27,697 nucleotides of DNA from CAZFMJ01 sp964520045. GTDB taxonomy: Bacteria > Elusimicrobiota > Elusimicrobia > Elusimicrobiales > CAZFMJ01. Every line of letters begins with the position of its first letter. The first letter of the stretch is position 1. Below the pieces are notes generated by a model. It was not told where the DNA came from. It was given only the letters and a program-made list of their open reading frames with translations, and did no database searches. Where the stretch lies: contig CAZFMJ010000035.1 of NCBI GenBank assembly GCA_964520045.1, forward strand, positions 1-27,697. Reading direction: 5' to 3'. The position numbers and the translations under genes are program-made. Positions 23,243 to 27,697 of the stretch are shown here, one piece after another.

Positions 23243-23556
23243 CCCCAAAGAACTGGACCGCTAGACTGCTGGACAGCTGGACAGCCAGAAAAAGGGCACC
23301 AGTAACCAGAAAGAAAAAAAGACGAAGACTAACCGCAAAGAACGCAAAGCAATTGCAAAGGACACAAAGTAAGTCCAGTGGAAATAAAGGGAACAAATTC
23401 GCCAGCCAAGTTATTAGCATGGTGACGAAGGTATAATTAATGACCTGTAATCTTTACGTTCTTAGCGTAAACTCTTTGCGTCCTTTGCGGGTTTAATTTT
23501 TTGCGCTTTGGTTTGTTTGTTCGCGCGGATAGTTATTATTATGCGGCATCTGGAAT
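23243..23556 (+). other. 314-base non-coding stretch after murI with repeats
   Basis: No convincing gene lies here. The first part (about 23252-23287) has tandem variants of CTGGACNGCT (CTGGACCGCT, CTGGACAGCT, CTGGACAGCC). An inverted GTCCAGT at about 23373-23379 pairs with ACTGGAC at 23252-23258. The middle and right part, 23330-23495, is family A copy 2. Sequence from 23496 to 23556 is T- and G-rich with no clear promoter or terminator. The hydrolase start follows. Confidence 0.5.
23330..23495 (+). repeat. Family A inverted-repeat element, copy 2 (upstream of the hydrolase)
   Basis: The left end TAACCGCAAAGAACGCAAAG (23330-23349) and the reverse complement of the right end (about 23471-23495, TAAACCCGCAAAGGACGCAAAG) match with one base inserted and one changed. 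The right segment starting at 23456, ACGTTCTTAGCGTRAAYTC before TTTGCGTCCTTTGCGG, also occurs in copy 1. The internal sequence differs in length from copy 1 (166 against 148 bases). It is non-coding. Confidence 0.7.
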
Positions 23557-24381
23557 ATGCTTAAAAGCGAAATTCCGGCGATTTTTTGGGTTCCGATAAT
23601 TGCCGCGGCATTGTGGTTGTGCTGGCGGTGGTTTGTGGTTTCCAGTATTTATTTTCCGGAAACGGCCGTTGAATCCAGTCCAGCGGATATAGGGCTTGCC
23701 TTTGACGAAATTTTCTTTAAATCAAGCGGCGGGGCAAAATTGCAGGCGTGGTTCGTCAAGGCCTCGTCTTCAGCGCCCGTGGTAATTTTCTGCCATGGTA
23801 ATGCCGGGAATATAAGCCACAGGCTTGCGAAAATCAAACTTTTAAACAGTATCGGCTTAAGCGTGTTTATTTTTGATTACCGCGGGTACGGCCGCAGCTC
23901 CGGCAAACCGTCGGAAAAAGGAATGTATTTTGACGCAGAGGCTGCTTATGACTGGCTCGTGTCCAAAAATATACCGCGGGAAAAGATTATATTTTACGGC
24001 GAATCAATAGGCAGCGCGGTGGCGGTGGAGCTGGCATTGAGGCGCGGTCCGGCCGCGCTGATTCTTGAAAGCCCGTTTTTATCAATAAGGGAGATGGCTA
24101 AAAAAGTTTTACCGGGAGTGCCGGACATACTGCTGTGCGCCTGGAAGTATGATAATTTGGCGAAGCTCCCAAAAATAAGCAGCCCGATTCTTGTTTTGCA
24201 CAGCAGGCACGATGAAATGGTTCCCTTCGGCATGGGCGTAAAACTTTTTGAAGCGGCAAATGTTCCCAAGGAATTTGTGGAACTTGACGGCGGGCATAAT
24301 GAAGGATATGCGGTTTCGGGGAAAAAATATATTAATGGGATCGCCGGTTTTACGGCAAAACATGTTAAAACAAGGAGATAA
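23557..24381 (+). CDS. Alpha/beta hydrolase, membrane-anchored (Bem46/YfhR-like)
   Basis: The 274-residue protein has an N-terminal hydrophobic segment (IPAIFWVPIIAAALWLCWRWFVV) that probably anchors it in the inner membrane with the enzyme facing the periplasm or cytosol. The hydrolase core shows the oxyanion region FCHGNAGNISHR and FIFDYRGYGRSSG. The catalytic triad is S150 (GESIGSA), D219 (HSRHDEMVP) and H247 (DGGHNEGY). This matches the Bem46/ABHD13/YfhR type of serine hydrolase. Substrate is unknown, and esterase or lipase activity is only inferred. The stop lies four bases before the next start, after an AGGAG site. Confidence 0.88.
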   Translation: MLKSEIPAIFWVPIIAAALWLCWRWFVVSSIYFPETAVESSPADIGLAFDEIFFKSSGGAKLQAWFVKASSSAPVVIFCHGNAGNISHRLAKIKLLNSIGLSVFIFDYRGYGRSSGKPSEKGMYFDAEAAYDWLVSKNIPREKIIFYGESIGSAVAVELALRRGPAALILESPFLSIREMAKKVLPGVPDILLCAWKYDNLAKLPKISSPILVLHSRHDEMVPFGMGVKLFEAANVPKEFVELDGGHNEGYAVSGKKYINGIAGFTAKHVKTRR

Positions 24382-24385
24382 TAGC

Positions 24386-24874
24386 ATGAAAAAATTATCG
24401 GGATGCGTAATTGTAATACTGCTGGCCGCCGCGGCTTACGGCCAGGGTACAAAACCGGGCAAGCCTGCGGATAAAAAAGCGGCGGCAATTCAGGCGCGGG
24501 CCTCCGAAGTCCGGACAGCCGAAAATACCACGGCAAAAGATAAGGAAAGCGGGTCTGATTTAGGGGAAACCGTTACCGATTCGGATGAAAATAGTTCCGC
24601 TTCAGGGGATTGGGATGCGCGGGATGAGCAGCAGGCGGACGGCAGTCCAGATGATTCGGTGTATGCGGAAGGCCGGAGTAAACCCAAAAGTAAAAAAGCG
24701 CAAGGCAATTCTATCCCCGGCGTCTTTGGAGTTTTCAAGGGAGCGGCCGGGCATAACGGCAAAATCCTTATGTTTTTTGAAGATGACGGCGGAATAATAA
24801 GAATTCTCAGCATAAATCCGGTTGGGAAAAAAAATAATTGGGAAATAGCCGCGGAAATATCAAGAAGCGAATAA
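24386..24874 (+). CDS. Small secreted acidic protein, function unknown
   Basis: I do not recognise this 162-residue protein. I start at the ATG at 24386 after AAGGAG; the open frame extends back into the hydrolase gene. The first 20 residues (MKKLSGCVIVILLAAAAYGQ) look like a signal peptide. Residues about 20-110 are low-complexity and rich in Lys, Ala, Asp, Glu and Ser, likely disordered. The last 50 residues are a possible small folded part (IPGVFGVFKGAAGHNGKILM, then FFEDDGG and RILSINP). It sits four bases after the hydrolase and may be co-expressed with it. Confidence 0.7.
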   Translation: MKKLSGCVIVILLAAAAYGQGTKPGKPADKKAAAIQARASEVRTAENTTAKDKESGSDLGETVTDSDENSSASGDWDARDEQQADGSPDDSVYAEGRSKPKSKKAQGNSIPGVFGVFKGAAGHNGKILMFFEDDGGIIRILSINPVGKKNNWEIAAEISRSE

Positions 24875-24892
24875 TAATTGTAAAATATAGCA

Positions 24893-24951
24893 GCTGTTCA
24901 GGCAGCCGGAAGTCAGAATTCCGGCCCCTGAAGCCTGTCTGCTTGAGCAGC
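24893..24951 (+). repeat. Family B inverted-repeat element, copy 2 (upstream of the HicA-like gene)
   Basis: The ends are inverted: GCTGTTCAGGCAG at 24893-24905 and CTGCTTGAGCAGC at 24939-24951, whose reverse complement is GCTGCTCAAGCAG. This is a 59-base, shorter version of the element at 9563-9664, sharing GCCGGAAGTCAGAATTC-like sequence on the left and CCTGTCTGCTTGAGCAG on the right. It lies between the secreted acidic protein and the HicA-like gene, which are not obviously related. Confidence 0.6.
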
Positions 24952-24971
24952 AGCAAAAAGAGGCCAATACT

Positions 24972-25160
24972 ATGAAACGCAGAGAATTTATAAAACATCT
25001 TATTCAAAGCGGGTGTGTTTTGATTCGGGAAGGCGGAAAATATTCCATATTCCAGAATCCAATCACACAAAAAGAAATCCCCGTAACCCGGCATAATGAA
25101 ATAGCCGATTTCACCGCAAAAAAAATCTGCAAAGAGCTCGGCATAGAACTACCCAGGTGA
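24972..25160 (+). CDS. HicA-like small protein, no HicB partner
   Basis: The 62-residue protein aligns with the short YcfA/HicA family (MKRREFIKHLIQSGCVLIRE, then a GGK-S segment, then VTRHNEIADFTAKKICKELGI). HicA toxins are mRNA interferases with a double-stranded-RNA-binding-like fold. In this subfamily the active His follows GGK or GSK; here that position is Tyr (Y24, GGKYSIF). The downstream gene is a lipoprotein and the upstream sequence is a repeat, so no HicB antitoxin is visible. It may be an inactive relic or an RNA-binding protein with another role. The stop overlaps the next start (GTGA). Confidence 0.75.
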   Translation: MKRREFIKHLIQSGCVLIREGGKYSIFQNPITQKEIPVTRHNEIADFTAKKICKELGIELPR

Positions 25161-25543
25161 GGAAAATAATTTTTTCCGCGGTTCTTATATCCGCCGGATG
25201 CGGTATCCACAGGCTTGATTGGATACAGGCGGGGCCGGAATTCCCTCCCAAAAAATATACCGATGTTTCAATATACCGAACAAAAGAAGAACCCGGCAGA
25301 CCATGGGGCGCCGTCGGCATAATACACGGCCCGCATGTTCCGGTTTCCGACCGCGGAGAAATCAGCCGGCAAATGAAGGAAGCCAGAATGCTTGCCGCAG
25401 ACCATGGGGCGGACGGTATTATAATTATTGAGGAGCCGGTTTCCATTCGCGATGGTGAATTTGCGTCGGACAGCGGAGACGAAAACAAGGTTTTTCTTGC
25501 GGGGGTAGCAATAAGTTTTAATGTGGAAATATCTTCGCGGTGA
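25157..25543 (+). CDS. Probable lipoprotein, function unknown
   Basis: I do not recognise this 128-residue protein. It starts with GTG, overlapping the previous stop by four bases, so it is likely translated by coupling. The first 15 residues (MRKIIFSAVLISAGC) look like a short signal ending in a lipobox (ISAGC, with Ser at -3 rather than the usual Leu), so C15 is likely lipidated. The rest is a small soluble domain with two motifs: KKYTDVSIYRTKEEPGRPW and RMLAADHGADGIIIIEEPVS. The latter, with a run of Ile before a Glu-Glu-Pro, is distinctive. Confidence 0.65.
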   Translation: MRKIIFSAVLISAGCGIHRLDWIQAGPEFPPKKYTDVSIYRTKEEPGRPWGAVGIIHGPHVPVSDRGEISRQMKEARMLAADHGADGIIIIEEPVSIRDGEFASDSGDENKVFLAGVAISFNVEISSR

Positions 25544-25552
25544 ATAAGACTC

Positions 25553-26233
25553 ATGCATATAATTGCGGATAAACCGGCGCAGGCGGCCGCATGGCGGGGC
25601 CTGGCGGTCGTGGTTGACGTTTTAAGATGTTCGACTACGATATGCGCTTTGGTTAAAAATGGAAGGAAAGATATCCGCATCTGCGCTAATAGGAAACTTG
25701 CCGCCGCCGTCTCGGCGGGAGGCAAAGATGCCGATATATTTTCGGAACTGGAATTTTCCCCGCCGGGAAAAAAATTTGACAATTCCCCGCATCTGGCGCT
25801 TTCCGCGGCGTTCAATCCGGACAAGCCGGTTATTGTGGTTACCGGTTCCGGAGCCCCGGCGATAATGTCCCTGCTTCGCGCAAAAGAAATAATCATAGGC
25901 TGTTTCGCTAATTTCAGCGCCCTTGTAAGATATTTAAAACAGTCCGCCGGCGCGGATTTAATGATAATCCCCGCGTGTATTTATCTTGATCCGGCGCATG
26001 TTGAGGATAAAATATGCAGTCAGGCCATAGCTGACGCTATCTCCGGACCCGACGCTTCACTGGAAGCCGCGGGTCGTATTCATTCAACGGGCCGGCCGAT
26101 GGATTTTCTTTTGACCAGGCCTGAAACCGGAAAACAGGATTTAGAAATCGCCCTTACTCCCAATACCGTTTTTGCGGTGCCGCAGGTAAAGATTAAGGGA
26201 GTATGGGGAAGGGTTGAAAAAATATTATTATGA
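25553..26233 (+). CDS. ComB-family protein (2-phosphosulfolactate phosphatase-like)
   Basis: The 226-residue protein has the ComB-family pattern: VVVDVLRCSTTICALVKNG near the N-terminus, the DIFSELEFSPPGKKFDNSPH segment (family E..NSP), VIVVTGSGAPAI, IIGCFANFSALVRYL and PACIYLDPAHVEDKICSQAIADAI. The family's founding member removes phosphate from 2-phosphosulfolactate in coenzyme M biosynthesis. Bacterial members often have no known role. It overlaps queC by four bases (ATGA), suggesting joint expression with preQ0 synthesis. I would not assign coenzyme M synthesis here. Confidence 0.75.
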   Translation: MHIIADKPAQAAAWRGLAVVVDVLRCSTTICALVKNGRKDIRICANRKLAAAVSAGGKDADIFSELEFSPPGKKFDNSPHLALSAAFNPDKPVIVVTGSGAPAIMSLLRAKEIIIGCFANFSALVRYLKQSAGADLMIIPACIYLDPAHVEDKICSQAIADAISGPDASLEAAGRIHSTGRPMDFLLTRPETGKQDLEIALTPNTVFAVPQVKIKGVWGRVEKILL

Positions 26234-26919
26234 GCCCGAAAACGGCCGTTGTTTTATTTTCCGGAGGTTTGGATTCAACCACAGCGCTCTGCTGGGCGCT
26301 TAAGGTGGGGTATAGGTGCGCCGCATTAAGCATTGTTTACGGCCAGCGTCATGAGAAAGAAGTGGGCGGCGCCGGCGCCATAGCTAAATTACTTGGGGCG
26401 CAATTTATAAAAATCAAACTCGAGCTTCCATGGCTTGCGGTAAGTTCTCTTATAGATCGTTCAAAAAAACTCCGCGAAGCGAAACTCGAACAAATCGGAA
26501 AAACCGCCATACCGGGCACATATGTCCCGGCCAGAAATCTTATTTTTACGGCGTTAGGCGTTTCTCTTGCGGATTCCATGGGCGCGGAAGCCGTAGTGGT
26601 CGGAGCCAACAGCCGTGATTATTCGGGATATCCCGATTGCAGGCCCGATTTTTACAGATATTTACAAACAGCGGTCGATTTAGGGACAAAAACAGGGGCG
26701 GAGCTTAAAAAAATAAAAATCCTTACTCCGCTTATGCGGATGAACAAAGCGGATATAGTGCGCATGGCCGTAAAATTAAGGGCGCCGCTTAGATTGACAT
26801 GGTCATGTTATGCCGGAGGAAAATATCCCTGCGGAAAATGCGATTCCTGCAAACTGAGAGCGGAAGGATTCAAGCGGGCAGGAGTAAAGGATCCGGCAAA
26901 TGACCGCCAGAATCGTTGA
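26230..26919 (+). CDS. queC: 7-cyano-7-deazaguanine synthase QueC
   Basis: QueC converts 7-carboxy-7-deazaguanine to preQ0 using ATP and ammonia, a step in queuosine synthesis. The 229-residue protein has the PP-loop SGGLDSTTALCWAL near residues 10-23, AIPGTYVPARNLIFTALGVSLADSMGAE, GANSRDYSGYPDCRPDF, and a C-terminal zinc site made by C193, C201, C204 and C207 (CYAGGKYPCGKCDSC). It is coupled to the ComB-like gene upstream and overlaps queE downstream by 20 bases. No preQ1 riboswitch-like leader is visible before it. Confidence 0.95.
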   Translation: MSPKTAVVLFSGGLDSTTALCWALKVGYRCAALSIVYGQRHEKEVGGAGAIAKLLGAQFIKIKLELPWLAVSSLIDRSKKLREAKLEQIGKTAIPGTYVPARNLIFTALGVSLADSMGAEAVVVGANSRDYSGYPDCRPDFYRYLQTAVDLGTKTGAELKKIKILTPLMRMNKADIVRMAVKLRAPLRLTWSCYAGGKYPCGKCDSCKLRAEGFKRAGVKDPANDRQNR

Positions 26920-27589
26920 AATATTCTCCTCTTTTCAGGGCGAGGGCCTTTATGCCGGCCAGAGGCAGATTTTTGTCCGGTTCGCGGGCTGTAATCTGAA
27001 GTGCGGCTATTGCGATCAGCCGGAAGCAATATCTTCTGATTCCGGGGCGGAGCGGCGGATTGACGATATAAAACGAAAAATTTTGGAACTGAGGAGAGAC
27101 GAGCATGTCCGCGCAGTTTCGCTTACGGGCGGCGAGCCGTTGTTGCAGGCGGAAAGCGTAAGGGAAATTCTGCCGTGGCTTAAAGAGGAAGGATTTCAAA
27201 CGCATCTTGAAACAAATGCCACCATGCCGGTTGTTTTTATGCGGGTTTGTTCTTTTGTGGACGTGGTATCGGCGGACATAAAACTTCCATCCGCCACCGG
27301 CAGAAATATGTGGGATGCCCATAAAAAATTTCTTGCGATCTCTCCCGCCAAAACTTTTATTAAACTTGTGCTCACCTCAGGTTCTTTACTTAAAGAAGCA
27401 AAAAAGGCGGTTGATATAACCGCAAGCATTTCTGCGGATATCCCCTTTTTTATCCAGCCTGCCACGGAATTACCGGGTATTAAAACCGCGCAGACAGAAC
27501 TCGTGCGCGGTATTTTCTATTATGCCGCGAAAAAGCTTTCAAATATACGGGTCCTTCCGCAGCAGCATCCGGCATGGGGAGTGAAATAA
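26900..27589 (+). CDS. queE: 7-carboxy-7-deazaguanine synthase QueE
   Basis: QueE is a radical SAM enzyme converting 6-carboxytetrahydropterin to 7-carboxy-7-deazaguanine. The 229-residue protein has FSSFQGEGLYAGQRQIFVRFAGCNLKCGYCD with the CX3CX2C cluster site at C31, C35 and C38, SLTGGEPLLQAESV and HLETNATMP. The substrate-making genes folE, queD and the later queuosine genes are not in this window. It overlaps queC by 20 bases and is the last gene before the terminator. Confidence 0.94.
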   Translation: MTARIVEIFSSFQGEGLYAGQRQIFVRFAGCNLKCGYCDQPEAISSDSGAERRIDDIKRKILELRRDEHVRAVSLTGGEPLLQAESVREILPWLKEEGFQTHLETNATMPVVFMRVCSFVDVVSADIKLPSATGRNMWDAHKKFLAISPAKTFIKLVLTSGSLLKEAKKAVDITASISADIPFFIQPATELPGIKTAQTELVRGIFYYAAKKLSNIRVLPQQHPAWGVK

Positions 27590-27630
27590 AAAACAACCGC
27601 GCATCATAATTGAAGATGCGCGGCTGTTTT
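27590..27630 (+). terminator. Bidirectional rho-independent terminator after queE
   Basis: AAAACAACCGCGCATC and GATGCGCGGCTGTTTT form a 16-bp stem with one mismatch around the 9-base loop ATAATTGAA. The A run on the left and the T run on the right make it symmetric, so it can end transcripts from both strands. It starts immediately after the queE stop. Confidence 0.88.
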
Positions 27631-27697
27631 AATTCATTCAACCTGTTACATCAATAAGACGTCCATTTGTTTCCCTTGCCGTCGTTATGCGTGCAGT
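27631..27697. other. End of window, 67 bases of uncertain content
   Basis: No + strand gene starts here. Because the terminator is symmetric, a convergent gene may end here on the - strand. Two - strand frames read up to a stop in this stretch (one ending THNDGKGNKWTSY, one ending TNGRLIDVTG), but it is too short to choose between them. Confidence 0.25.

Noticed and set aside
23243..23556. CRISPR array or a transposase gene in the repeat-rich gap.
   Set aside because: The repeats are inverted ends and short tandem units, with no regular spacer pattern and no ORF longer than the known shadows.
24248..24385. Upstream start of the secreted acidic protein.
   Set aside because: It falls in the hydrolase gene. 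The ATG at 24386 has an AGGAG site and a signal peptide right after it.
26180..26229. A preQ1-type riboswitch before queC.
   Set aside because: queC overlaps the previous gene by four bases, so there is no untranslated leader, and no hairpin-plus-A-rich tail typical of preQ1 aptamers was seen.

Overview
The window is bacterial and runs entirely on the + strand. It opens inside the universal S10-spc-alpha ribosomal protein superoperon: the end of rplV, then rpsC, rplP, rpmC, rpsQ, rplN, rplX, rplE, rpsN (zinc type), rpsH, rplF, rplR, rpsE, rplO, secY, adk, map, infA, rpmJ, rpsM, rpsK, rpsD, rpoA and rplQ. The gene for L30 (rpmD) is missing from its usual place between rpsE and rplO. Several products (S14, S4, L36, the Adk lid, L24) carry Cys or Cys/His pairs of the zinc-binding kind.

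Twelve bases after rplQ the cell-elongation genes start: mreB, mreC, mreD, mrdA (PBP2) and rodA. They are followed by a DUF2344/TIGR03936-type protein, rng (RNase G), a periplasmic cell-wall amidase and murI. This joins translation, transcription and secretion genes to the MreB elongasome and peptidoglycan synthesis and remodelling. The last third is accessory: a membrane-anchored alpha/beta hydrolase, a small secreted acidic protein, a lone HicA-like protein lacking its usual histidine, a small lipoprotein, a ComB-like (2-phosphosulfolactate phosphatase family) protein, and the preQ0/queuosine genes queC and queE. A strong bidirectional terminator follows queE.

The gaps hold three kinds of hairpin-forming element with inverted ends. 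Family A has two copies, at 19122-19269 and 23330-23495. Family B has two copies, at 9563-9664 and 24893-24951. Family C has one copy, at 3692-3799. Families B and C sit inside the ribosomal operon. They resemble non-autonomous (MITE- or REP-like) elements and are the least explained part of the window.

The organism is a diderm-type rod or elongating bacterium: it has periplasmic amidase, lipoprotein and mreBCD-PBP2-RodA genes. From the style of S3, L22 and the gene order I would guess an Elusimicrobiota- or Omnitrophota-like uncultured lineage, with low confidence because no search could be run. No CRISPR array, rRNA, tRNA, prophage or transposase gene was seen.
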